Positions 12,871 through 24,494 of a stretch of 64,000 nucleotides of DNA are shown here, in pieces. Numbering within the stretch: the first letter of the stretch is position 1; every line of letters begins with the position of its first letter. The notes under the pieces are model-generated. The model was given only the letters and a program-made list of their open reading frames with translations, was not told the origin of the DNA and did not search any database. Made by a program: the position numbers and the translations under genes. Source of the DNA: Hydractinia symbiolongicarpus (Eukaryota > Cnidaria > Hydrozoa > Anthoathecata > Hydractiniidae); NCBI RefSeq assembly GCF_029227915.1, contig NC_079888.1, positions 2,119,001 to 2,183,000 on the forward strand, read 5' to 3'.

Positions 12871-14254
12871 TGTGTAATAACTGTTGTAGCTACTTACCGC
12901 AAGAAACACGTAAGGAATTCTGTTTCACACAGCACAAACTACGGTACGAAATAAGCACTCAAACCTAAAAACTCTACTCTATTTGCACATAATAATTTAA
13001 TACTTTTCTTTGTGTTATAGTTTCGGCCAACGCGAAGCATTCACCTTGTAAGTGCTAAAATCCACATTCCTTTAAATTTCATGTATCAAAATCGATGTGT
13101 TCAAACAATTAGCCTATAAATTAATCATTTTTTAGTAAGTTTATGTACAACTTTGGTTATATGTCACCGTGTTAAATGAAGAAGAACCAAAAGACAACAA
13201 CAACCACAAAAGTTAGAGAGAAATAATGCGCGCTAAAAAACATTTTTCAGAGAAGCTCCTTGTTTTAACGCCGAGTCAGCGGTAATTTATTCTTTGCGCA
13301 TGCGTGTGAAAAAGGTCAACGGTATATAAACCTACCTAACACGCTATTGTTCCAATTGAGCACTACGGTAAAGAAGTCTCGCTTAGTAAGTGCTAGATTT
13401 AACCTGCCTAAAAATTTCCTGTGCCAAATTTTTGTTTTTTAGGAAAAAAGGAAGTCAAGCGAGTGCAAGTTGAATAATCTATTGCATACTCGATCTGGTT
13501 CCTTATTCACAAGTTTTGAAAATTGATTAAGTCCTACATGATCGCACATTCCGCTGCTTTTTTGCACGTCTTTCGAAAATGTTTAACATATAATATATTT
13601 TGAGAAAATAAATGTAAATTAAGAAATGTTAGATCAGCTGAAAATTCTTGGATTTCAGCAAAAACAGAAGGATGAAATTTAGCGAAAATTTGTATCACTT
13701 TTTTTTAATCATATTCAACTACGGCCTAGCATTAGCTGTATTGACATTTCATTGCAGCAACGGATACTAATCTTTCAATTATAATTATCCTAGTATGTAA
13801 CTCATCTCTATTACCATTTTTTCATAGAAAAAAAGGAGTGCAAACACATTTAAGCTGGGTAAGAGATTGTTTAAATCCTGTCCACGGCTGTTTCAGCTAG
13901 CGAGATTTCGGAAACTCAGACTGCGCATGTCAAAAAAATTAAAATAAGGACTGGGGCGAGATGCACCTAAAAGAAAACAAATTTTAGGGTAGCTAGCACC
14001 AGGTTTAATAGGCATTTTAATCACATAAACCAACTTAAGGATTGGAAAGTAAGTGGTTTAAATAAAATATATACCAATAAGATTAATTCAAATACAAAGC
14101 CATTCGGTTGTTGCCTAGATAAAACAAAACAAATACTTTTATCATCCAATTTGAAGACTGGAGATAGTTACGAGATTCGAATAAAAAAGAACTGTAGGTG
14201 TATCAGTACATTACGAATTGATATTGTATTAAACGTTAGGTACTTTTTTTAAAA
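12870..14254. other. no gene seen
   Basis: AT-rich. Short frames only, no recognisable motif. Confidence 0.5.
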
Positions 14255-16790
14255 TTTTTGTTAAAGTTCAAGATGGCCACTGGGGATTTACACCTGATTC
14301 TGCAGAAAAAACTTCGACACCCCTAGAACTATAGTGGAAACGTACTCTCAGGCATAAATACCAGTGAAGGCAACTGGGAACATTTGATTTGTGCTCTGTG
14401 TAAAGGAATGTAACCACGTGTTTTGTACATTATGCTTAACAAATTCGTTGAAAAATTCAAATAGATGTCCCACCTGCGGCATCCCAACAACACCCGGGGA
14501 TGCCTCGCCTGGGTTGTGCATTTCCAGGCTTTTAAACACACTAGTTGTCAAGGGGACATGTGGTTGTTCATTTAAACTGCTGTCTGTATAATCGAAATGA
14601 TGCAGTTGAGCCCTTCCAAGCCTGTACCGAAAAAGGTAGAAGAATGCATTGCCCACGTGATTGGAATAAAAATGCAGCAGTCAAACTTGCCGAATAAAAC
14701 TGTTCAATTGCCCAGTGGAAATTCACAAGTAAGATTACTTACGTATGGAGTGCCATTTTGAGGCTGAAATCAAAAATTTGCCCCTTAAAACTGCGACTAA
14801 AAGTAAGTTTCTTTTGCATATGTTGTGCATACCTAGGTTATCATTTTTTGCAATTCTAAACATTTTTTATACTAATTACACACATTTTTTTATACAAATT
14901 ACACACATTTTTTATACAAATTACACACATTTTTTATACAAATTACACACATTTTTTATACAAATTACACACATTTTTTATACAAATTACACACATTTTT
15001 TATACTAATTTTACACATTTTTTATACTAATTACACACATTTTTTTATACAAATTACACACATTTTTTATACAAATTACACACATTTTTTATACAAATTA
15101 CACACATTTTTTATACAAATTACACACATTTTTTATACTAATTACACACATTTTTTATACAAATTATACACATTTTTTATACAAATTATACACTTTTTTT
15201 ATACAAATTATACACATTTTTTATACAAATTATACACATTTTTTATACTAATTACACACATTTTTTATACAAATTACACACATTTTTTATACTAATTACA
15301 CACATTTTTTATACAAATTATACACTTTTTTTATACAAATTATACACATTTTTTATACAAATTATACACTTTTTTTATACAAATTATACACATTTTTTAT
15401 ACAAATTATACACTTTTTTTATACAAATTACACACATTTTTTATACAAATTATACACTTTTTTTATACAAATTATACACATTTTTTATACAAATTATACA
15501 CTTTTTTTATACAAATTATACACATTTTTTATACTAATTACACACATTTTTTATACTAATTACACACATTTTTTATACAAATTATACACTTTTTTTATAC
15601 AAATTATACACATTTTTTATACAAATTATACACTTTTTTTATACAAATTACACACATTTTTTATACTAATTACACACATTTTTTATACTAATTATACACA
15701 TTTTTTATACTAATTATACACATTTTTTATACTAATTACACACATTTTTTATACTAATTATACACATTTTTTATACTAATTACACACATTTTTTATACTA
15801 ATTACACACATTTTTTATACTAATTATACACATTTTTTATACTAATTATACACATTTTTTATACTAATTATACACATTTTTTATACTAATTATACACTTT
15901 TTTTATACAAATTACACACATTTTTTATACTAATTTTACACATTTTTTATACTAATTACACACATTTTTTATACAAATTACACACATTTTTTATACTAAT
16001 TATACACATTTTTTATACTAATTACACACATTTTTTATACAAATTACACACATTTTTTATACTAATTACACACATTTTTTATACTAATTATACACATTTT
16101 TTATACTAATTATACACATTTTTTTATACAAAAACAAACTATAATAAGAACAAGACAAAATTTCAAAATGTTCTGAGTAAGTAATATGGTCACAGCATAT
16201 AGGAAGTTTTGGGGGTCAATATATCCTATATATTAGGGGATTTAATAAATTTTGATGGGCTAAGGCGTCTACATCGTTAAGTAATCTTTCATAAAAAATG
16301 TGTAAACTACTTTATACAACAATACAAAAACTATGCTATGGCATATTAAATAAAGTACGCATAACTGTCTGTAACAATCGACAATTTTAATACTAATATT
16401 ACATTTTACATAAAACAAATCAATAACATATGTTCCATATTTTAGCCATTGACAATAACACCTATTAGAATTCCTCGCAAGTCATCTGATGAAACATGTG
16501 AAAGGAATGTGCGATATAGAGCAAATACAGCCAAGGAGTTAATCCATCTGATGTCTGGTGAAGAAACGTAATCTGTCCCAAAACAGACCACGGCACTGCA
16601 AAAATCTATGGAAGAAAGTGACAGAAATACTATCATTAAAAATTTGGGTACAGAAGTTATTATCCCAGCAAATCACATCACAGCAATGAAATCAAATTTA
16701 AACATGCCATGGAATCAACTACGTGAAATATTGCATTCGTTAAAAACATTTAACCATAAAAAAGCCTATATATCTTTATTCATTATATTT
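14255..16790 (+). pseudogene. broken two-exon gene with RAG1 N-terminal-like RING motif
   Basis: Exon 1 (to 14728) encodes CNHVFCTLC followed by CPTCG, the second half of a C3HC4 RING, then LLNTLVVKG and a Cys pair. The order RING, LNTLVVK, Cys pair resembles the zinc region after the RAG1 RING and the N-RAG proteins of invertebrate transposons. The first Cys pair (ICALC) is in a different frame, just upstream, and the usual spacer is missing. After the RING frame stops at about 14590, an open frame runs to NSQ and a GTAAGA donor at 14729. Exon 2 (from 16446, after TATTTTAG) continues in the matching phase with PLTITPIRIPRKSS, has an in-frame stop at about 16568, then LNMPWNQLREILHSLKTF, a helical segment of the type found in that family. 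The family assignment is from memory of motifs. An unrelated RING gene is the alternative. Confidence 0.45.
14866..16130. repeat. 22-bp satellite array (~57 copies)
   Basis: The repeat core is ACACATTTTTTATACAAATT plus two bases, repeated almost without interruption for about 1.27 kb. Variants are ACAAATT/ACTAATT and ACACAC/ATACAC/ATACACT. Between about 15300 and 15650 the A- and T-ending forms tend to alternate, giving a 44-bp higher-order pattern. The array lies between the two exons of the RING-like pseudogene, so it probably expanded within an intron. Confidence 0.95.
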
Positions 16791-16799
16791 AATTTATGA

Positions 16800-18156
16800 C
16801 AGTTGACATAAGTAGCAAACTACGTCATTATTCCCTGAGAATCTGAAAATATAAGAACAAATTTTTGGAGTCAATTTCATTAACGAAATCATCTGAAAGG
16901 AAAACATGTCTTTTCTTTCTTGGAAGAAAAGGTGAAAAAGTAATAACAAAAATATAGTGGAACATGTTTTTCTCAGTCAGATGTGTTCAATGGTTTAAAA
17001 AACGTTTTAGTTGTAATAATAATACGTCAACTATGACTACACTGAGCAACGATGAAACATTTTTGTGTAGGCTTTTATGTTACCGCTAATGAAGATTAAC
17101 TGTAGTTACTGAAGAGAATTTAATCATTAGAAAAATGATTTTAATTGGAAATATTTTTCAATATAGAACTAAATTACATCTTATGTTGCTGTTGTTGTTG
17201 TTGTTGTTGTTTTTCTTGTCAGTTTTATTCAAGAGTGGAAGGAAATAGGACAATGTAACTGTGACATATCATATCATCAGGACATTTCTTTGGAGGAGTT
17301 ATGGGTTTTTTCCGTCATATTTACACAAGCCATGCGTACAATACCTTTTTGGACGGCCTCGTTGCTTTCTGAAAACCATTGCCAAATTAATATTTGGAGA
17401 AATGCTTGCCTTGCTATTTCGGGATAGGACATTTCTTCGTAATCTGTTCTTGTGAGCACCCCCATGTTTAAGTGAAAATGATTTTATGATGTAGGCATGA
17501 TGAAAGGACACAAGGGCAATATTTCTTTCGTCGTTTTTATTCCCTAGTCTAACACATTACGCAGCACTAAGGTGGTGAAATGTTTGCAAATAAACCAATG
17601 GTTTCAAATGCCACTGAACTAAACGATCAGCATTGTTTTATTTGTTACTTCTTTGTTTACACTGTTTTCTTTGCATAGAAGGCGTGCCTAAACATAATTC
17701 CTAATTTCTTGAAAGTTTTAAAAAATTATTTGAAATTAAATACTAAAGTTAATTCAGCAAGCCGTGCGTTCTTTGACACAAGCAGGGTAACCTGGAAAAA
17801 GATAATGAGAGCAAATGCTACACCCACGATACTCTTCTTTTTTCAATTCTTTTTTAGTTTAGGGAATTGGCTAATGAACAGCTTAGGAACATTGCACCTT
17901 TTATATACGTATACTTTGGGACCGGAAACGGAATTTTTTTAGAAATATCCTTATCTGCTAAAGGCGTTGGATGTTAGCAATTAATTCGTTGACCATAATT
18001 AATGTACGCAATTATACTTAATATTAACCTGGGAAAGCATATTGAAAATGTGATTGGGTGTCACACCCATTTTTGTTTTTCTTTGTTGTTTTAGTTTTTT
18101 TCAATGAACCACCAATTGGTTAATTACCAGCACCGGGACATTGTAACTTTTTCAAA
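16800..18156. other. no supported gene; short (TTG)n tract
   Basis: A (TTG)n microsatellite lies at 17184-17210. A minus-strand frame near 17299-17511 contains GRPKRYC but no domain could be recognised. The rest is AT-rich. Confidence 0.45.
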
Positions 18157-18324
18157 TAAAAAGATATAAAAAATTATAACATAATAAGTAATTTGATATG
18201 AGTGATACCGCAGCAAGTATTTCACATTATTGTTTCAAAATGAAAAGATATAAAAAATTATAACATAATAAATAATTTAATACGAGTGATACTGCAGCGA
18301 GTATTTCACATTTTTGTTTCACTC
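18157..18324 (+). repeat. 83-bp tandem duplication upstream of the LINE ORFs
   Basis: AAGATATAAAAAATTATAAC recurs at 18161 and 18244, followed in both copies by a GAGTGATAC(C/T)GCAGC(A/G)AGTA block. It ends about 30 bp before the retrotransposon reading frame and could be a 5' UTR monomer repeat (inference). Confidence 0.8.
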
Positions 18325-18353
18325 AAACATGAAAACAGGGCTATAAGTGTTTA

Positions 18354-18923
18354 GTGGCAGGGATTATTCCTGCTTACATAACGAATGCATACATTACGAA
18401 TCATGAAGCTTGCAGAACTACAGGCGATGAAACCATTCCTGCCGAATCAAACAGCGTAACTTGTATTGTGGGAGATAGCATGTTAAAGCATGTCTCACAC
18501 TGGAAAATTAACAACAAATTGACATCAAAGCAAAAAATAATTGTCAAGTCATTTTCTGGTGCAAAAACGGCGCACATGGTAAATTATTTGAAACCAACGC
18601 TGGACGAAGTTAATCCTGATCATTTAATTATTCATATTGGAACGAACGATTTACCGTCTAACGAAACTCCTAAAAATATTGCTTCAAAAATTGTAAATAT
18701 GACAACTGAAGTTATTACGGGAAAAAACATGATTGTTTCAGTTTCTGAAATAATAACGAGGGATGATAAATTGAAAATGAAGGCGGGTTATGTAAACAGT
18801 TTTTTACGTGAATTATGTATTAAACGAAACATTGGCTTTATACAGCATAACAACATCACGTGTAATCATCTCAATGCCAGTAAGCTTCATCTAAACAAAC
18901 AAGGGAGAAAAAAATCTAATTAA
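18354..18923 (+). pseudogene. LINE ORF1 remnant, SGNH/GDSL hydrolase-like
   Basis: Frame with VGDSMLKH (GDS block I, catalytic Ser), IHIGTNDLP (GxND block III) and KLHLNKQG (block V His) in the right order and spacing for an SGNH hydrolase of about 150 residues. Such domains occur in ORF1 of CR1/L2-type LINEs. The frame has no ATG before the GDS motif, so the 5' end is lost or mutated. It shifts frame in an A-run near 18910. The resumed frame reaches a TGA at 18952-18954, in frame with the endonuclease ORF. Confidence 0.8.
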
Positions 18924-18954
18924 AAACCTCACCGTACATTTAGAAAAATACTGA

Positions 18955-19980
18955 CAAGTCGAGCATGGATCCAACGTTTCGTCAGAACAACAAATTATAG
19001 TGGCTGACGATTGCGCGCTATTAAACATAAAAAAATTGCACCCCACAAAATTATTGATCGGACATCTAAATATAAATTCACTCAGAAGCAAAGTACTATC
19101 CTTACAGGAGGTTGTCAAGGATCATTTGGACATTCTGCTGATATCTGAATCGAAACTTGATCAATCGTTTACCGATGCTTCAATTGCCTTAAATGGTTTC
19201 AAACGTCCCTATCGAAGAGACCGAAACAAAAATGGCGGGGGATTGGTTTTGTATGTTAATTGCGAAATAATTAGTAATGCTATAAAACTCCCTTCTTTAC
19301 CTGAAGATATCGAAATAGTTGGGATCGAAGTTATCCTTCGTGCACAAAAATGGCTCGTACTGGGCATTTACAAACCATCCAATCAACGCTGCGATTATTT
19401 TCTTGAAAACCTTGGTAAAGTCCTAGATTCGTTTCATTACGAAAATTGTATAATAATGGGCGACTTCAACAGCCACGAATCCGAATTATCAATCTTAAAA
19501 ACTCACTATAATCTTTTAAACTTAATTGATTCACCAACTTGCTACAAGAACCCTGCGAACCCATTCTGTATTGATCATATATGGGTTTCTGACAAGAAAA
19601 GGTTCACAAATAGCTGTGCAATAGAGACAGGACTGTCCGATTGGCACAAACTTACTGTGACTGTTATAAAAGCGGAGATGCCAAAAAAGAAACCCCGCAT
19701 TATAAAGTACAGGTCTATAAAAAACTTCAATAAATCCGAATTTCAAAAAGACCTTGCTAAGTCAATGGAGTTACAGGAAGTGAATTTCGCAAACCTCGAT
19801 ACAGCTTTTAAGAACGTAATTGAAAAACATATGCCAGTGAAGCAAAAGATGGTTAGAAACAATCATGCACCATTTATTACGAAGAGAGTACGCGAAGAAA
19901 TTATGATGAGAAGTAGAAAAAGAAACGTATATAATTCGAATCCAACTGCTGAAAAACTCTTTTCGAATTCAAAGGAATAA
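18955..19980 (+). pseudogene. LINE ORF2 part 1: APE-like endonuclease
   Basis: Motifs in order: HLNINSL, ISESKLD (catalytic Glu), GGGLVLYV, GIYKPSN, IMGDFNS (Asp/Asn), IDHIWVS and SDWHKLTV (catalytic Asp-His). These match apurinic-type endonucleases that nick target DNA for target-primed reverse transcription. There is no ATG at the start; the frame follows directly on a stop shared with ORF1. It ends by a frameshift near 19965, after which the continuation lies in another frame from about 19960 to 20434. Confidence 0.9.
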
Positions 19981-20434
19981 GTGTGCAAAGATTGTCAGAG
20001 ATGCAAGAAAGAATTATTACAGAAAACTTGACGTGTCGAAAGTTCGAGACAACAAAGCATTTTGGAAAATCGTGAAACCAAATTTCTCCGAGAAAGCAAT
20101 CAAGGAAAATATAACTTCGTTAGTCGAAGATGATGCTGTTTTACGAAATAAAGTTGAAATTGCAAACGTCATGAATGATTATTTCGTAAATATCACAAGA
20201 TCACTGAATGTAAACAACATCCCTGAAAACAATCCAGGAACAGCTGATGATTGCTCTCGTACCGAGGTTGATGCAATTATTTCAAGTTTCAAAGAACATC
20301 CGAGCATAAAAAATACCAAATCAAAATTTTCCAAAAGTGCTGACATGGTCGAAATGAAATTCTGTCATGTCCAGAGGGAGACATACCTGCAGATCTTCTC
20401 AAAGCTCACGCAAATGTTTTTGTTAAGCAGTTGA
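19960..20434 (+). pseudogene. LINE ORF2 part 2: endonuclease-RT linker
   Basis: The frame reads KNYYRKLD, NKAFWKIVKP and VMNDYFVNI, matching the linker between endonuclease and reverse transcriptase in Jockey/CR1-group elements. It is separated by frameshifts from both the endonuclease and the RT core. Confidence 0.8.
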
Positions 20435-21868
20435 GTCACTGTTTTAATGACTCAGTAGATAGGTGCATCTTTCCTGAGTCTTTGAAATTTGCGGATGTGT
20501 CTCCACTCTACAAAGCAAAGTCTAGGGTCTGCAAAGAAAATTATCGACCAGTTAGTAAACTGCCAAACATGGCTAAGGTGTTTGAAAAAATCTTATTTGA
20601 ACAGATAAGTGAGTTCATGGAGGGGAAAATGTCCCCTATCTTGTCTGGATTCAGGAAAGGATACAGTAGCCAACATGCTCTTTTAAATCTAATGTGCTTT
20701 CTTCAAAAAAAGTTAGACTCTAAAAAAATGTGTTGTTGCCTTGCTCATGGATCTAAGCAAGGCTTTTGACTGTATTAACCACAAGCTACTTATTGCTAAG
20801 CTTCATGCTTATGGATTTTCTTCTAGTGCATTATCTTTTATTTGGAGCTATTTAAAGCAGCGCTTTCAGAGAGTAGGTATTGATGGGGTTTTTGGTTGTC
20901 GGAAGGAAATTTTTTCTGGTATACCACAGGGGTCCATTTTGCGGCCGTTACTGTTTAACATATTTTTAAATGATTTTCTTTTTCAATATGACGTGAATAT
21001 GCCGCCCTGCTCTGATATTCTAGTGTGTAACTATGCTGACGATAATACGTTTTGTGCATCAGCTGAAACCTTTCACGAAGTAAAATATATGTTAGAACAA
21101 CTTTTTAGGTCAGCAGCTTTATGGTTTTCCGATAATGGCTTGCAATTAAACGCAAGCAAATGCGATTTTATAATATTCGGAAAGCCAGAAAGTCCACAAA
21201 TCCGGCATTTAAATTTAAATGGAGCAATTTTATCTGCATCCAAATGTGTAAAGCTTCTTGGTATTAAATTTGACAGTCAACTTACTTTTGCAGATCATAT
21301 AAACACACTGTACAAAAGAGCTAGCTGTAAATCTAATGCCCTGAAGAGAATTTCCTGGATTGTTGATAATAAACAGAAAAGTTTATTATATGCAACATTC
21401 ATAGCATCTAAGTTCAATTATTGTCCTTTAGTCTGGGGATTTAATAGCAGGAAATCTATTTCAAAGGTGGATAGAGTTTTAAAAAGGGCAAGGTCTCAGT
21501 CTAAAGTGGAATCCATTTCTTCTACGAAAAGAATTCATATGCAACATTGTAGACAATTACTAAAAGAGGTCTACAAGACGAAATGGAAATTGAATCCTTC
21601 CTACATGGAAGGTGTGTTTCAGTTTAGAAATGATACTGGATATAATTTAAGGTCATCAAGTGTTTTAGTTAGACCTAGAATAAAATCTTCAAAATATGGG
21701 CTGCAAAAATTTGGATATATAGCCTCCCAATTATGGAATTCTCTTCCTGATGAAATCAAATCTGCAGAGTCTTTGGTTAAATTCTGTAGAGTTATGGGCG
21801 AATTTTCTTCTTTCCAATGCAAATGTCGGATCTGGGCAGAATACATAATTAATTTAGGAATTATTTAA
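20400..21868 (+). pseudogene. LINE ORF2 part 3: reverse transcriptase
   Basis: The fingers region (ENYRPVSKLPNMAKVFEK, SGFRKGYSSQHAL) lies in one frame to about 20735. The palm follows in the next frame: DLSKAFDCINH (motif A), GIPQGSILRPLLF (motif B) and NYADDNTF (motif C, YADD intact). A C-terminal LYATFIASKFNYCPLVW and SQLWNSLPDEIK complete the usual LINE pattern. One frameshift splits motif A from the fingers. Confidence 0.92.
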
Positions 21869-22075
21869 TTTTTCGTTTAAACAGTCGATTTTAATTAGTC
21901 TTAATAGACTAGCCATTCTCTCCAGTAGAGTCTTTCATGTTTTTCAGCCAAAAAGCTTCCGCATTGATTCTACTTGAGAAATGGTATTTTATTATTATAT
22001 ATTATTAGTTGTTTATTAGTATATTTTATTAGTATATTTTAAATCTTTTGTACATTATCGACTATAAATAAAGCA

Positions 22076-22112
22076 ATCTAATCTAATCTAATCTAATCTA
22101 ATCTAATCTAAT
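22076..22112 (+). repeat. LINE 3' tail, (AATCT)n
   Basis: About seven tandem AATCT units directly follow AATAAAGC at the end of the LINE 3' UTR, as expected for a LINE ending in a short repeat. Confidence 0.9.
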
Positions 22113-22116
22113 AATC

Positions 22117-23910
22117 TATTTTATTAAATAAAGGTAGAAACAAATTGTTCCTTCCTTTCGATTTGTTGTCAGTTGCTGAATAACCTCAGTGCTAATATCA
22201 ATCATATTTATTTTAAAACAAATGAATTATTTGTGAATCATTGCAAATATAACTGTTGGTATTATTTTATCGGTTAATATGTCATATTTGTTAACCGTCT
22301 GGATTTTGCAAGCGGGCAATACGGGTTTTTAGGCATTCTCGTTCCTTCAGTTTTTTGGTTACGCAGTCAATATAAAACTCGTTGAAGCCCATGTTATTCT
22401 CGGCTAGCCAGCTATAGTTAAAAAAATTACTTCATTATTCGCTGTAACTACATTTTTGTTGTACATTCAACTTTACACATTATTCTGTAAGTGTCGAACA
22501 TCGTAATGTTTTGTTGACAAAGTTTTATTCTATAGGGACGTTCAAATTCTGCAAAGAATGTTTGTTTTTAGACAGGTCTGTTTCGAAGTTTGAGTGTTAA
22601 CGAAGGTAGTGCTAGTGAATTCCATTATTATAAAGAACACTAAACCAAAATTCTTATTTTTTATTTTATCCAACTTAGACGGTTAACAAATACAATAATA
22701 ACCGATTACCCCGAGCTGTACCGAAAATATCGCCCTCAGTAGAAATAACAATAAAAGTAGAAATAACATACTAGAAATAACAATCACGTTACCTATACAG
22801 ATATTGCGTTTCTACGATATTAATAGTATCCACATTTGGACATAATCTAGTAAAAGAACTATCTTCTTCAAAATTTTGCAAAAATTGTTAAATTTATTCA
22901 TAAAAAGTCCTAAAAGTTCATAACTTCAATTTTATATCAGAGCCCAATATTTTCTGTTAATATCAAAAAGGTAGACTTAATAACAGATGTTGATAAGTTA
23001 TATCTTTATCATTACATTAAATCAAAAAAATATTTTTTTATAACATTTATTTAAAATTTATGGATCTTATTTGAAAATAACTAGGATAGTTATTGATAAG
23101 GCAGATAAATATAGCTAAAATTAGACATAAATTAGTGATCAAATGTTTCGCAAAGTCAATGCTGCAGTCAAAATAGTGATTGTTCTTCATGGATTAAGTT
23201 ATGATGTTGTGCAAAGAGGTTAATTGAAAAGTACATCCATTTTTTTTGTCTAAAATTGCGTTGAGGTCATATAATCACGCTGTAAGTTAATGGTTAATTA
23301 AATGTGACACCTTTTTAACCTTAATATTAGTTGGTCTTCAGTAAGGTATGACTTGAAGCTAAAATTTGAATTACAGCATGTTTTTAACTGACAATAAATT
23401 TTTTGCTGTTTTTATTTCCATGATACTAAAAAAAATATTTCAAACACTTTGACGTGAAGTAAGAGTAATTAACACTTGATTCCAATGATGAAATAAATAC
23501 AGTAACTAAACTCGTCTGTCACGATCGAAGAACCATTTGCGTATGTCAGCAGGAATGAGCCGTGATAAGCCTCATTTACTTGTTTTCCTTCCGATTGGTT
23601 AATACTGCGTATGACTATTATCCTCTATTTTGCTAGTGGTGGTTTATTACTGTGCCTAATGATGCAAAAGGAGATTTTACAAAAGGTTGCCTTGTGAACG
23701 TAACCTTTGAAGTGATAAGCGCTGAATATTAACTGATCCTGGTAATTGTATTTGGAAAAATCAGAAAATTTAGAGAGTTATTAACTGATTGTTGTCAAAC
23801 GAAAACATTCTGCTGTTTATGTACCTATTCATTTTCGAAAGTTTCTTTGTTTTGCAAGGTAATTATTATACACTCAATTTAAAATAAATATTCTAGAAAC
23901 ATAATTTACA
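22117..23910. other. no gene seen
   Basis: AT-rich intergenic sequence or promoter-side flank of the signal-peptide exon at 23911. No motifs recognised. Confidence 0.5.
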
Positions 23911-23974
23911 ATGTCAACCCCTAACCGCATCCTATTTTTAACAATATTAAGTCATTTAATCATATACGCGAGAG
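23911..23974 (+). CDS. candidate first exon, signal peptide
   Basis: The ATG opens a 21-codon frame beginning MSTPNR, then a hydrophobic core (ILFLTILSHLIIY) ending ARG, and runs straight into a strong GTGAGT donor at 23975. This is the pattern of a secreted-protein first exon (phase 1). No partner exon could be fixed: the next 4 kb carries a MITE and then the KDZ transposon. The cysteine-bearing exons at 37909 are a possible, unproven continuation. Confidence 0.35.
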
Positions 23975-24494
23975 GTGAGTACATGTGTGACAGTGTTTTC
24001 TACGTTTTAAACCGTACCTTGGATAAAGCGTTTTAAGAAAATGTATACTGTTATACGTCCTTCTTTTATTATTGCTGATCCTCTTAGTCAATTAAGAGTG
24101 GAGAAAAGCTAACAGTTAACTTGATTTTGCCTTGTTACATAACAGGAACTGAGAATGTGAGAATGGAAAACAGAAATTAACATGATCATATTTGGAAACA
24201 GTCTTGGGTAAAATATCAGCTGATATTTTTAGTTAGAAAATGGCTGTTCAACTTTTATTTAATTTTATTATTGTCTATATAAAGGTCAAGTCCTAACAGT
24301 CTGTTTACACTGAAAAGCTAAAAGATTGTTACCACAGCAAAGTTCATCATTTTTAACAGTTTTCTGATAATACTTAGCAACAATGTAAACAGTCATCGTA
24401 AAGAAATACACAGGTGACAGATAGTGCGTTGGTAGGATAATTGCTGCGCTGATATTTAATGCTACATCAATTTTAGATGTTTTTATTTGTTTAA

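Larger units (their letters stand above)
18330..22116 (+). mobile_element. non-LTR retrotransposon (LINE), frameshifted
   Basis: The order is SGNH esterase-like ORF, APE-type endonuclease, reverse transcriptase, 3' UTR with AATAAA-like sequence, then a (AATCT)n tail at 22076-22112. The pieces lie in several frames with breaks near 18910, 19965, about 20350 and about 20735, so this copy is dead. An esterase-like ORF1 with an APE/RT ORF2 and a short-repeat tail is typical of CR1/L2-type elements; clade assignment is tentative. No target-site duplication was identified. Confidence 0.92.

Noticed and set aside
14745-15008. Open frame running into the satellite (repeating ITHIFYTN)
   Set aside because: A product of the 22-bp repeat, whose length is not a multiple of three; not a repeat protein.
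14866-16130. CRISPR-like array
   Set aside because: Repeats are contiguous with no unique spacers and the genome is eukaryotic; it is a satellite.
17299-17511. Minus-strand frame with GRPKRYC as an AT-hook or zinc-finger gene
   Set aside because: A single short basic motif without the rest of a domain is not enough.
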